Below, piece by piece: positions 53,901-63,276 of a stretch of DNA of 64,000 bases. The translations under genes and the position numbers were made by a program. The notes beneath the pieces were generated by a model. The model did not search any database and had not been told where the DNA came from. It was given only the letters and a program-made list of their open reading frames with translations. The number at the start of each line of letters is the position of its first letter. The first letter of the stretch is position 1. Source of the DNA: Oreohelix idahoensis (lineage: Eukaryota; Mollusca; Gastropoda; Stylommatophora; Oreohelicidae); contig JAMPIV010021225.1 of NCBI GenBank assembly GCA_024509875.1, positions 62,001-126,000 of the forward strand, given 5' to 3'.

Positions 53901-54085
53901 GCGCAATGTCATCGTCGGTTATTTTCTCATTCAGACGACTTTCGGAAAAACCAAAAACCTGGAAATTTTGGTTAAGAATTTGTGTGAGATCTGGAATTTT
54001 ACCTAAAAGATGGTTTACGTTCAAGTGGCCAAGCCGTAAGCCAATTGTATTTAGTAATTGTTCATAATTACCTGACATTTTTATG
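50926..54085 (-). mobile_element. CR1/L2-like LINE with intact ORF2
   Basis: Minus strand. An intact 942-codon EN-RT ORF (51250-54078) and a 3' UTR reaching a short simple-repeat tail of TAGA type near 50926-50946. No ORF1 is recognisable upstream of 54078, so the 5' end may be truncated just before ORF2 or the element may have one ORF. I found no clear target duplication. Confidence 0.8.
51250..54078 (-). CDS. LINE ORF2: AP endonuclease and reverse transcriptase
   Basis: 942 codons without a stop. The endonuclease N-terminal half has LGHLNVNHLLGKIPDL, SESRLN (catalytic Glu), LIGYLYRNPS, LLGDFNID, TLIDHIYV and MSDHYPI. RT has NSSGLDGISNRILR, YRPISLISSLSK, FVDFKKAFDMIDH (motif A), TGVPQGSILGPLLF (motif B) and the catalytic LFADD (FADD at 52072-52083). 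The C-terminus has HSLQKRAMRLV and HLWNNLPNDLK, typical of CR1/L2-type elements without RNase H. ATG 54078 is the first Met of the frame. The full set of catalytic motifs makes activity possible. Confidence 0.92.
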   Translation of the reverse strand: MSGNYEQLLNTIGLRLGHLNVNHLLGKIPDLTQILNQNFQVFGFSESRLNEKITDDDIALRGFKTIRRDSSRQLETGLAVYISTSFSYRRRNDIETIDIECIWLEIKPQKQRSILIGYLYRNPSVGTTWFEDFTNMMDKVITTVNEIILLGDFNIDMHKPNNIWTNIIASYNMKQIVNKPTRVTTTSSTLIDHIYVTCPENIIECSIPTIAMSDHYPICCTWAKNGYKSPKNKHISFQYRSLKNFNRELFLNDLRTAPLANVFQIPDPDDAIAYWTMIFYSIFNKHAPTKEIRVKRQIKSPWITQEVLDAMRQRDRAHKNKDITTYRTIRNKVQYLIRREKKNYFRNLVQSKTNSKEIWKAINTLVNKRKFPDPHTPNTPLTCTDFSNHFQADINNIKSTIPSPPCDLSKLSTFCENKCTNTIPPDIPFITVNEVYNYITGLQDNNSSGLDGISNRILRFAAPAISDSLTYIYNQCIARSYFPSAFKSAKVYPLLKPGSSDSSNLSNYRPISLISSLSKPLEKHIHKTTLQHLVDNDLLIDSQSGFRPKHSCHTALTKMIDNWHLNINNDNICGAIFVDFKKAFDMIDHFILIRKLETMKVNIKLVKLIKSFLSDRQQIVSYNNSLSNPTVVHTGVPQGSILGPLLFTVYINDLPLYFKHSSCDLFADDCTVYTSDKCCTTLEQSLQNDTHNLITWSNENRMQINISKTKCMLISTRQKLQNLQKTTLQLFIGTSLIENVNEHRTLGITVDQHLSWNSHVHALTKQTAQKVYQLAKIKHFLDEEARKMFYISHIQTHLDYCSTIWDGCSVSNTRRLHSLQKRAMRLVADKHQSHCIDLYNYLQILPLRKRFLFNKGKFIHKILSQNAPKYLWPLLKYNDRRSQRLNKLQVPKPRLDLFKTSLAYSAAHLWNNLPNDLKNTHSPYSYNCILFKYFMSADYMPP

Positions 54086-54479
54086 TGAACGAAGTTTTAC
54101 GCTCAAATAGAAAATAAATAACTAAATAAACATCACGAGGTTGCTATATATGTGAGATTAAAAGTAATAGTACATAAATGCACACCTTAATACAACAAAT
54201 TACAAACAATTCAGATAACTGTACTAGTTTAAAAATTGTAAGAAACTGTCACACAACAAGCACACCCATCCACACTGTGAAGGTTAACAACAAAGTTAAG
54301 CTGCACCAAGAGAATAGACGGGTAGACAAACAAATAGATACTGAGAATAAATAAATAAAGCATTATCCAACAGTTACTGGTCCTACAGAGACGTCGACTT
54401 GTGAAGTGAACAGTCACTGATAATGTTGAGGAGAGGGTTGTCAGGAGCACTGATGGAAACCAGCTAACAATTCAACATT
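54086..54479. other. unassigned AT-rich sequence
   Basis: Nothing recognised. Only short open frames without domains occur here. Confidence 0.5.
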
Positions 54480-55045
54480 TACAGAGTACAGTGGATTCCT
54501 GCCTGCTGCAAGATATATGGAAATGAGAAGACAAATAGACTTGCTAAAGAAAGAGGAAGTCAAGTTGAAACTGAGAACAGATAGCATATCATTAATATCA
54601 AACTATAATAAACAAAAAAACTTGAGAGAATAATGGTATAGTAACACCCCAGAGTCAGATATTACAGAAGTATACTACTACTTACCAACTAGAGATCAGG
54701 TGACAATTTTCAAACTGAGAACTGCCTACTGCAGACTCAAATACTGCAGTCCAACAAATTGAAAATGGAACAGACAGACAGACATGTGTCGGTGTGGGGA
54801 AGGTGAACAAACAATAGAATATTTCTAACCCAAACCAACAAATTAAAAATGGGACAGACAGACATGTAACCATGTAGGGAAGGTAAACAAACAATAGATC
54901 ATTTCCTCCGAGACTGTTGCCTTTGTGAGAGAGCAGATTGACAGCAGGGTCTTCCCCAGGTGAGGGAGAAACTGGATGGTGACAAGAAAAGTCTGAGACA
55001 GACCACCAAGTTTGTCAGACGTCACAAGGTTGACTTCTGATTGTA
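54480..55045 (+). pseudogene. LINE RNase H/C-terminal remnant with 80-bp duplication
   Basis: Stop-ridden plus-strand reading with TRDQVTIFKLRTAYCRL, CRCGEGEQTIEYF and later FLRDCCLCE, which together resemble the RNase H-proximal C-terminus of I/Jockey-type LINEs. A segment of about 80 bp (AACAAATTGAAAATGG to ACAATAGAATATTTC, about 54758-54830) is repeated directly at about 54838-54907. The CCHC-like motif is thus duplicated. Confidence 0.55.
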
Positions 55046-55153
55046 CAGAATAATGGTTCTAGTTACTCAGATCCACGTACCCCTAGTTTTCATGTTTGTT
55101 TGTATGTATGTGTGTGTGTATATATTTCTAGTTACTCAGATCTGTTACTCACA

Positions 55154-55401
55154 GTCGGCGTCTGTGGCCTAATGGATATGAACGCAGTTTCATAATCCAG
55201 ACATACCAGGTTCGAAACCTGCTGCAGGTGGTTTGGTAGCAGATCGCTTTGTGTGGATTTTTAACAATGGTATAAGCGCCGTACCATTCAGAAAGCAATG
55301 GCAAACTACTGAATGAAAAAATTGCCTAGAAAAATCACAAACATGCAATAAAAGCTGGGGTTGATTGCCACGTCCTGTAAAGGATAAGCAACTAACTAAC
55401 T
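55154..55401 (+). mobile_element. tRNA-derived SINE, family B, copy 2 (complete)
   Basis: 248 bp. It starts GTCGGCGTCTGTGG with A box TGGCCTAATGG and B box GGTTCGAAACC, and ends in an AACT tail (55390-55401). It is uninterrupted, which gives the empty-site sequence for the chimera inserted in copy 1. The target duplication is only about 5 bp (ACTCA) by eye. Confidence 0.93.
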
Positions 55402-55474
55402 CAGATCCACGTACTCCTAGTTTGTATGTGTGTATATGTATTTCTAGTTACTCAGATCCATGTTCTCCTAGTTT

Positions 55475-55771
55475 CCATGTTTGTATGTAAAAAGGTGAAG
55501 TATCCCGTTACACGCCCATTGAGGCATATTGGGAATATGGTGTTAGGCCCATATTTTCTTGACCGTCGGCACACTAGGGGTGATGTGGTCAGCATCACGC
55601 CGGCCGCCTTAATCTTCCCAGAGTTGCTCTGGTACCCATTTTGGGGCTGGGTTGACCCAGGAGCCGTTTGTGGCCTAAAAAAATCCCACCTCTGGGGATC
55701 GAACCATAGACCACTGAGCTAGGAAGCCAGTGCACTAACCACTATGCTACTGCGGCTCCATGTTTGTATGT
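55475..55771 (-). mobile_element. tRNA-derived SINE, family D
   Basis: Minus strand, 55489-55757, with a 14-bp duplication CCATGTTTGTATGT (55475-55488, 55758-55771), although this word is also part of the array unit. A box TAGCATAGTGG (55739-55749, minus) and B box GGTTCGATCCC (55695-55705, minus). A central region at 55631-55664 matches SINE-A. The tail is short and A-rich. Confidence 0.88.
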
Positions 55772-56015
55772 GTGTGTATATATATATCTAGTTACTCAGA
55801 TCCATGTACCCCTAGTTTCCATGTTTGTGTGTGTATATATATTTCCAGTTACTCAGATCCATGTACTCCTAGTTTGTATGTGTGTGTTTATATATTTCTA
55901 GTTACTCAGATCCACGTACTCCTAGTTTCCATGTTTTTATGTGTGTGTATATATATTTCTAGTTACTCAGATCCACATACCCCTAGTTTCCATGTGTGTG
56001 TGTGTATATATATTA

Positions 56016-56405
56016 AGGATGGGATTGATTTTAAAAATCTTAATTAATAAAATTTCTTTAATCAAAGATTAATTGGTCAATTTCGAACAGTTTGATAAAT
56101 TATAAAAAATCATAAATAACATTTGTTTTAAATCACTAAGGACTTTATTTATTTGACTTGTTATAAGCAAGATTGTCCTGGATATTTAAAATGAAAATAC
56201 AGAAAAGTTACAAGCAAACAATTGACTTTTGGTGACCAAACTTGCCTAATCCTCTAACATAACAAATGTTCTCACATTTAAGAAATAAAAACATAAACAT
56301 TGCTAAAAGTGGAATAATGAATTAAAATTTGTTTTATCAATTCATTCTTTAAACAATTTTAAACTGATTAATTATAAATTAATCGTTAAAGATCTGAGCC
56401 CTAGT
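56016..56405. other. unassigned AT-rich sequence
   Basis: About 390 bp of very AT-rich DNA with TTAATTAAT-type words near both ends, perhaps remnants of terminal inverted repeats. No gene seen. Confidence 0.4.
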
Positions 56406-56454
56406 ACACACACACATGCATGTGCGCGCGCGCGCACACACACACACATACACA
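56406..56454. repeat. (CA/CG)n alternating purine-pyrimidine tract
   Basis: CA repeats flanking TGCATGTG and a CG-alternating core of about 12 bp, then CA repeats again. This is a strong Z-DNA-prone sequence. Confidence 0.9.
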
Positions 56455-56499
56455 CTCTCTTCATAAACTGCATATTACACTGGCATGGCAATGATTGCC

Positions 56500-57370
56500 A
56501 AGGAAGATGGTCGCATCCCCAAAAATATTTGCTATGGACAACTGGCAGGTGGCAAAAGAACAGCCGAGCGACCACAGCTGAGGTTCATTGATGTGTGCAG
56601 GAGAGACGTGATGTGTGCAGGAGAGATGTGATGTGTGCCTGAGGTTCAGTGATGTGTGCCTGAGGTTCAGTGATGTGTGCAGGAGAGACGTGATGTGTGC
56701 CTGAGGTTCAATGATGTGTGCAGGAGAGATGTGATGTGTGCAGGAGAGATGTGATGTGTGCCTGAGGTTCAGTGATGTGTGCCTGAGGTTCAGTGATGTG
56801 TGCAGGAGAGACGTGATGTGTGCCTGAGGTTCAGTGATGTGTGCAGGAGAGATGTGATGTGTGCCTGAGGTTCAGTGATGTGTGCCTGAGGTTCAGTGAT
56901 GTGTGCCTGAGGTTCAGTGATGTGTGCCTGAGGTTCAGTGATGTGTGCAGGAGAGACGTGATGTGTGCCTGAGGTTCAGTGATGTGTGCAGGAGAGATGT
57001 GATGTGTGCAGGAGAGACGTGATGTGTGCCTGAGGTTCAGTGATGTGTGCAGGAGAGACTTGATGTGTGCCTGAGGTTCAGTGATGTGTGCCTGAGGTTC
57101 AGTGATGTGTGCAGGAGAGACGTGATGTGTGCAGGAGAGACTTGAAGGCACTGGACATATATCCAGCAACCTAGTATGACAAAGCTGCCAATCATACGTG
57201 GTGGAGATACTCCCTACAACTTCACCTGAGATTGGGTGAAAATAAGCGTGTATAAGAAGAAGAAGAGAAAAGAACATGCTAAAAGTAATAGCAGGAAAAA
57301 TAGGTAGCGGTGGGTTATAACCTCAAAAGTGCATCTTCCCCATAGTCAGTTCTAATTGGAAGAGGCCACT
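56500..57370 (+). mobile_element. LINE family 5, 3' fragment with internal minisatellite
   Basis: 56500-56598 matches 45455-45552 of the full-length LINE (GAAGATGGTCGCATCCC, then ACCACAGCTGAGGTTCA). 57133-57370 matches its end (CACTGGACAT, CATAGTCAGTT). Between them the coding segment is expanded into a tandem repeat. The apparent 148-codon minus-strand frame is an antisense reading of the repeat and not a gene. Confidence 0.88.
56578..57132 (+). repeat. minisatellite of two alternating unit types
   Basis: 27 units. Type A is 21 bp, CTGAGGTTCAGTGATGTG plus TGC. Type B is 20 bp, AGGAGAGACGTGATGTGTGC. The order is ABBAABABBAABABAAAABABBABAAB (15 A, 12 B), and 15x21 + 12x20 = 555 bp fits the span exactly. 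Both types end in GATGTGTGC. The parent LINE has one A-like unit followed by one B-like start. Confidence 0.93.
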
Positions 57371-58443
57371 CAAAATATATGATTTATAACTTCAACTTTT
57401 GCTAAATCGTGTGTTCCTTTTTTCTTGACTTTTGCTGTTTTAATTTATATTAATTTTTGTTTTAATATTTTATTTGGTCTTATAACTATATTAAAACATT
57501 TTTGATTTACTGACCTTTGTGTGCTGATTTTTGCTGCCAATAAGCTTAAACAGTACACTGTAAATATGTACACTAGACTTGACGTAACATGTTGCTAGTT
57601 CAGAGAAAATGCTATATGTAAGTCTGCCATACATATGATGTGAAATAACAATTACATTTGTTTTGTTACTAGTATGTAAATGACACATCTGATAGCTGTT
57701 ATATATGTAACCCAGTTGTGAATTGATTGGTCAGTGAAGTATAGCATGAATATTTCTTCATCTTGAATAGTTGGTTTGGATTTGGATTTGGTTTAGTTTG
57801 GTTTTATCCTCCAGACCTAAAGGTCTTTTATATTTGGACATGCGCCCTAATATAACCGACTAGGTTGAACAGGACGCACCTTGCCAAAACAAGGCAAAAT
57901 TATATATAAAAAAAGTTTGGTTTTTTTAGCATACGTTTTACTGAGTAGGATAGCTTGACCATGCTAATATGCTATTGGTCAACATACTGTAGCTGGAAAG
58001 TGCAAATGTAAATGGTGTATGTGTTTTGACTTGGCTATTCTGTTACACATCATAGCAGCAACATAAGCAGAGATGGGATTCATAGCACGTATATCAAAAT
58101 TAGAATTCAAAATACAAGAAATTTTTTACTTCATTATGAAACATATCGAAATCAAAGGTAAACAAATCCCATAACAACAGTAAACATTTTCAAATGTTAT
58201 TTCTATTCATTCCACATGTGATGGTTTGAAAACAATCTAAATTTTATAAGATGGGGCAATGAAGTATGGTAAGCTACAAACAATCAAAAGTGGAGCAGAT
58301 GTTTATGCAAAATTTATGTGAGTTTATTCAAATGATATCCCATATCAAACATAAATATTTCCAGCTTAGTATTTTAAGTCAGTTCATATGTCGTGATCCA
58401 AAGATGTGAGAGACCAAAACAAATGGTAATAAAATATTGTAGT
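57371..58443. other. unassigned AT-rich sequence
   Basis: No gene recognised. A small hairpin AGACCT-AAA-GGT(CT) lies near 57814 and a CCTTGCC...GGCAAGG-like hairpin near 57882 before an A-rich stretch, which may mark an old short retroelement. Confidence 0.4.
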
Positions 58444-58608
58444 GAATTTCTAAATCATCATCATGTGACGTATTCTTTCCAGAACGTTGTCTCCATTACA
58501 GCTGCTCTGAACGCATCACGATTCTGGGCAAGTCGACCTGCATCAGCCAAAGACAAGTTCAGACTCTCTGTGATGTCCTGGGTCTACCGTCGATTAGAAT
58601 TTCTAAAT
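58444..58608 (-). mobile_element. LINE family 2, 141-bp 3' fragment with 12-bp TSD
   Basis: 58456-58596 is nearly identical to 3575-3715 (the 3' end of LINE family 2). It is flanked by a perfect duplication GAATTTCTAAAT (58444-58455, 58597-58608). This is a severe 5' truncation and was presumably made by the machinery of the same family. Confidence 0.95.
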
Positions 58609-58989
58609 ACAATATCTAAATTAATATATAAAAATATAGGGCATAAAGGCAAAATAAGAAAGTATAAAAGAATTTTCTGCTAGACCTGTTGGTATCGCCT
58701 ACGCCTTCAGATTATTATTTGCTAACGAATAGCCGAACAAAACGGTACCCGAATTTTTCAAATTCGTCCTTGACATAATCACTTTTCCTAGTTCTAAGAA
58801 AATATTTGCTTAAAATGCATTGTGGAACGAGGAGGGGAAAGGATAGATGAAATGCTAATTCGTTTCGCATTGATTTTAAACTAAAAGCCCAGAGAAGGCC
58901 ACTCTCCAAACCTCCGATGTCTTGCGGGCAGTGTTAGGATGTGCAAGAACATGGACAGGAAGACTCCACAACTTCCCCACTGAAGACAC

Positions 58990-59065
58990 GCCCACGGCGA
59001 CCGTTGCCTCAACTGGCTGTGTGTGGTGTACCCGGAAACGGGGCCTCCCAGTACTGAGACACAGT
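58990..59065 (+). mobile_element. SINE family C head, copy 3
   Basis: GGCGACCGTTG, TGTGTGTGG and GCCTCCCAGTACTG match the heads of the copies at 17830-18229 and 21487-21892. The hairpin is here CCCG-GAAA-CGGG (59031-59042). The downstream sequence to 59560 does not match the other two copies by eye. A longer parent element may extend there. Confidence 0.65.
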
Positions 59066-59990
59066 TAAGTCCCCGATGTCATTTATCGGTGCAGAGTTGA
59101 GAGAGATGGCTGAGCATCACAAACAATCCCCCCTGTGTTGCAGCATGATGAGAACCCAGAATTGCACACTGAGCTTGGGGGGAATCACTTGGGCACCAGA
59201 CTTAATACTGGCTCTTGACTGGATGGCCGCATGCAGGAGATTTCTACAATGGGGGGTTGGCAGGTGGTGGGTATCTGGAAGTGGCTCTGTGCAGGACGTG
59301 AGGATTCCTTGGGTGAGCCCAGAACCAGAGCACAGCATTGTGCAAGCTCTGCATAGTTGGAGAGCCCCCTGGATGACGGGGAATGCACAGTGTGCTACCC
59401 CACCTGTCCCCAACTGCTAACTTAGAACCAGAAGTGGGGTCCTCTGTATGCGTGCCAGGCCAGGATAAAATGCCTGGGAAAGAGACTGGAGCTCAGAACT
59501 CCCTAACTCAAAGTTGCAGGATGGCAGGAAAGACAGGGCTATTTTGAAGATAATGCAACCATATTTTCACCATACGAGCTCGGACGCCGCCTCGGTAAAC
59601 AAGGTCCGCGCAGAGCAGTGACACCCCCAGGCTGCTTGCGAATAGTCTACTACTGGGAACATAAACAGATTAGGGATGAGCCCACTCTCCCGTTGAACAG
59701 GTGCTAAAGTCATAGATACTGGGCCAGAAGGCGCACCGGAAACCACAGTATCACGCAACTCGCTTTTTTTTTTTTTTTTTTTTTTTTCCTATGGAGAGTA
59801 CACCGTCAAACTAAAAGCCAATACCAATACAGGGGCAAGCCTTGCCTTAGGGGTTTCCCCAAAATACGAGGAAAAAGTTAGAACATGCAGACAACTCATG
59901 TCACAAAAACAACCTTAGCTCTTATTTCAAAGGACGTAATTATCACGTAAATAGAGAAGACAGCACATGGAAAAAAATTGAACGTGTAGT
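59066..59990. other. unassigned, GC-richer segment with poly-T
   Basis: 59066-59760 is more GC-rich than its surroundings but has no recognisable coding domain. A T run (59766-59787) could be the poly-A tail of a minus-strand short retroelement extending right to about 59940. Confidence 0.4.
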
Positions 59991-60624
59991 CATCATCTCA
60001 GCCCGTAACCCGTCATGGGTCGTAGGGGTGCCATGGTGGAAGCATCAGCAGACAGGGTCCTCCACTGCTCTCTATCCTCAGCAATGCGTACAAGTGTGGA
60101 AAAACCGTGTCCTGCCCATTCTTTGATGTTATCAGCCCAGGATTTTCTCTGCCTTCCTCTTCTCCGTTTACCTTCGACTGTTCCCTGAAGGATCGTTTTC
60201 AAAAGGGAGTCATGACGAGTTACATGCCCAAACCAGGCAAGCTTTCGATGTTTCACTATTGACAAAAGTGGTTCTTGGTGGCCTGCATAGGTGTTTATCT
60301 TCTCTCTAACATAGACATTTGTTTTGTGCTCTTTATAGCAAATGCGCAAAATTCTTCTATAACATTTATGCTCGAAAGCCTGAATCCTTCGCTCCGTATC
60401 TGCAGTGAGTGTCCAGCTCTCACACCCATACAAGAGAATAGATAATACAAGTGATTTGTATAATTTGATCTTCACAGGAAAACTGATGTTACTTTTCCAG
60501 ATCACATTCAACTTTGTCATGGCAGCTGAGGCCATCTCAAGTCTTGTCTTGATTTCTTTACTTGATCTTCCATCACTACATATAGTGGACCCGAGATATT
60601 TAAAGGTGTAAATGAATGTGTAGT
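59979..60624 (-). mobile_element. 5'-truncated LINE (family 6) with 12-bp TSD
   Basis: A 622-bp copy at 59991-60612. The duplication is TGAACGTGTAGT (59979-59990) versus TGAATGTGTAGT (60613-60624), one mismatch. The 3' end carries a short GATGATG tail. It encodes only the RT thumb and C-terminal domain. Confidence 0.88.
59993..60612 (-). CDS. LINE RT C-terminal fragment (family 6)
   Basis: Open for about 206 codons within the element: FKYLGSTICSDGRSSKE, LLYGCESWTLT, KCYRRILRI, KLAWFGHVTRHDSLL, GKRRRGRQRKSW, ending before the tail. The catalytic Asp-Asp loop is upstream of the truncation and absent. The open frame continues to 60685 through flanking DNA, which is not part of the element. Confidence 0.85.
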
Positions 60625-63033
60625 AGACTAAAAATAAAAACACTAACATAGAAAAAAAAAACTCTGTACTTCTGAACCAAGCCAACTAGTCCCATATAAA
60701 TTGTATATTCGTGTACCTTAGGACTTGCTGACAAAGAATATGGTAATAGTTACGCAAATAGTCCATTAATTAACTAATTATAGCCATAATACTATAGTGG
60801 ACCCGACCAGACTGTCAAGTAAATATCATGCCTGCTTATAATTTTTTATGGCATGTTTTGAAAAAACGACTTTGGGTAAATGAGGTTAAAAGGTACGGGA
60901 TATTTGATTAGGTGGATTTTGAAGGAAGGCGAAGTATGATTGGTTGACCTAAAACTAAAAATATATTTGCCTTGGAAACATATTGGGAGTTGTTATTTGA
61001 AACGATAGATTCAAAAATAAATGTAAACATGGTCTCATTGGACAAAGCAGTAGATACTGGTATGAAACGGGGACTGTTCACTGCCATTTCAAGTAAATTT
61101 TGTGCAAAGCAAGATTGATGAGAGCAGGCGGAGAATTTTCTAACATAGGAAAAGCCTGGACATAGGGCAGATCGAAAATGTGCCACATTCTATTGCCTAG
61201 TCATCATTTAACTTGTGTTATTTCCTTGCATCTGTGGTAAGATTGATTTTCTTAACATTTTATTTAAAATAAAATTTGAATGTGAAATACTAACATACGA
61301 CTGTAAGTAAGTGAGTCTATGGCAGACTCAAAACAGAGTCTAGAGATTGATCCAGCATATGAAAGACTATCAGAGAGGTGTAGACCAACTAAATTATATA
61401 GGATTATCATCAGGAGCATAATACCTATCCTATTGTATGGACAACAGATTATTGCTGGAATTGCAGAGGCGTTGTAACTATTAGGGGAGAGGAATACTGG
61501 TATACCTGGTCACATCAAAAGAAACTGGTGAAAGGGATTGTCGTAAAGAGCTGATCCTACATGTTTGTTTGTAATGTGCCTGTACTGGTTGTTGAATATT
61601 AGTGTAGGCTGTTGATTACGAAGGAGGCATATCCTTCTGATTTCAGAGGGTTGTGGTTGCTGTCAATAACTGGTGCCAGACTACAGTGGGCCGATATATT
61701 CATGCCACAGTCTTGCCTTTTTTGGAGACAACTGTAAACCACCATCATTCTTGCAGAAGTGGGAGCTGAAGGTTGTCGTTCAGCGAAGTGCAGGAAGAGT
61801 CCTACATCATATTACAAAGATAGGTGCATGTTTCGGCACCTGATCGCTCAACTAACATTATATTAGAAAACAGACTGGGAATAATGATATAAACATTCCA
61901 TCAGTGTCCATAAAAACTTACAAACAACATGCAGAGATGATGATAGTAAACAATCAACCAGTGTATACTAGAAGTCACCTCAGTTAGACAATACAACTAC
62001 ACCCTTATATAATAATATGTGTATTATGGTCAGAAGACCCATTGTGTAAATTGATTATGTAATTAATTTCTATGATTTCACTTTGATTGTCAGTCCTGAT
62101 TCCAAATAAATCAGATTCAGGACAATAAATTGAAAACATTAACTTTACCAAACTTTCAACCACTGACTTACTAAAGATAGTCTTTTAAAGTGTAGTTTGT
62201 ATGTGATTGTCGTGGTACTGTTGTGTTGTATTAGATAATAAAATAAATTGTGTAATTGTTTATATGTTTAGTTGGTTAATGCAACCTTACACTAACATTT
62301 CATAACCCTAGACACCAAATGTAGTCATCTTACATTCTATCTAGAATAAGTCTGAATGAGATCATAGTGGTGGTAGTAGAAAGGTGCCCTGGAAATTTAC
62401 TCTAATATTTATTATATTCAGGGACCTTCTCAGCTGACCTCATTCAGTACACTAAGATTTCTTAACAACAAACTGTATTAACATCAACCCACCACAAATA
62501 TATTAAAACATTTCACAAATAACTGCTTATACAAAATAAATAGTGTGAGAAGGCTGTGAGTGATGAAATCTCATAAACCAGTAACATGTCAGCATTGGGG
62601 ACATTAATATCACCAGAAACATCTTTCAGATATCTTTGTAATGGTGGGTACAAAAAATTAAAATGTGAACATTTAGTGAAAGGTACAAATGTTTTGGAGG
62701 TGGTCTGTCACAGATGACCAGAAGATTTATCTTAATGGTCTTTGTCATATTGATTTTTGAGTGTTTCAGTATCTGAGATCATTTTTGGCATATTTAATCT
62801 ATACCATTTGATTACAGGGAATAAGAAATTTCAACCATATCAAAATTAATAATTCTAACTAAATAATTTTTGTTGTTGTTGCGTTATTCTCAACAACAAC
62901 AAAAAAACAGTAGTGAGGACAAGTTACAGATTTTGTCACAGTCCACGTTTTCACACATAACAAAGTGTCATGATGTTATAAACGTCACCTATTGTCAAAT
63001 CTTCTTACATCATTTATTGTCTGGTATTTACAG
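60625..63033 (+). other. probable intron or upstream region of the roadblock gene
   Basis: No element or coding domain recognised in 2.4 kb. It ends in a 3' splice acceptor (TATTTACAG at 63025-63033). The first coding exon of the roadblock gene should lie upstream, but I could not identify it. A purely intergenic part is possible. Confidence 0.45.
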
Positions 63034-63112
63034 TCTCAAGAAATTGATGAAACTATCAAGAGAATCCAAGCGCACAAAGGTGTCGTTGGGATAATCGTTA
63101 TTAACAATGATG
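63034..63112 (+). CDS. DYNLRB: dynein light chain roadblock-type, internal exon
   Basis: A 79-bp exon bounded by TTTACAG and GTATGT. It encodes 26 codons and one extra base, with EIDETIKRIQAHKGVVG and then IIVINNDG, clearly matching the N-terminal helix and first strand of roadblock/LC7 dynein light chains (about 96 residues in the family). The protein is a homodimer that binds the dynein intermediate chain and acts in cytoplasmic and ciliary transport. Entry phase is 0 and exit phase is 1, within the Gly codon. The upstream initiator exon and downstream exons are outside what I can identify. It is the only host gene sequence I find, and it appears intact. Confidence 0.88.
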
Positions 63113-63159
63113 GTATGTCGGAAAAAATTGTTATTTTCTTGCTGTGTTTCCATATTATA

Positions 63160-63276
63160 TCCTTCCTTACTGAATCGTGGAATATTTAACTAAATCTTCA
63201 TTCCTTACTATATTGTGGGAGCTTCAACTAAATCTTCCTTCTCTACTATATTGTGGGGGATTCAAATCAATATTCC
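63160..63276. repeat. ~42-bp tandem repeat in the intron
   Basis: Three diverged units sharing CTTACTATATTGTGGG and CAACTAAATCTTC, directly after the exon's 5' intron start and before the LINE at 63277. Confidence 0.7.

Larger units (their letters stand above)
55054..56015. repeat. ~60-bp tandem array with two SINE insertions
   Basis: About eight units sharing TTACTCAGATCCA, then CGTAC-C/T-CCTAG, followed by GTTTCCATG and TG/TA dinucleotide runs. The array is interrupted by SINE-B (55154-55401) and SINE-D (55489-55757). The apparent 95-codon frame at 55760-56047 is only the array read as a repeat of Val/Cys/Tyr/Ser. Confidence 0.9.

Noticed and set aside
55760..56047. 95-codon Cys/Val/Tyr/Ser-rich frame resembling a repeated membrane peptide
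   Set aside because: It is the ~60-bp tandem array read in one frame. The unit length only happens to keep the frame open.
56831..57277. 148-codon minus-strand frame with a repeated Thr-Glu-Pro-Gln-Ala-His-Ile motif, looking like a repetitive protein
   Set aside because: It is the antisense of the LINE-derived minisatellite at 56578-57132. No start context or domain, and the frame survives only because the repeat lacks stops in that direction.
59091..59420. First exon of the roadblock gene at ATGGCTGAG (59106)
   Set aside because: The first three codons resemble the known N-terminus, but no splice donor follows and the codons then diverge. The segment is downstream of a SINE-C head.
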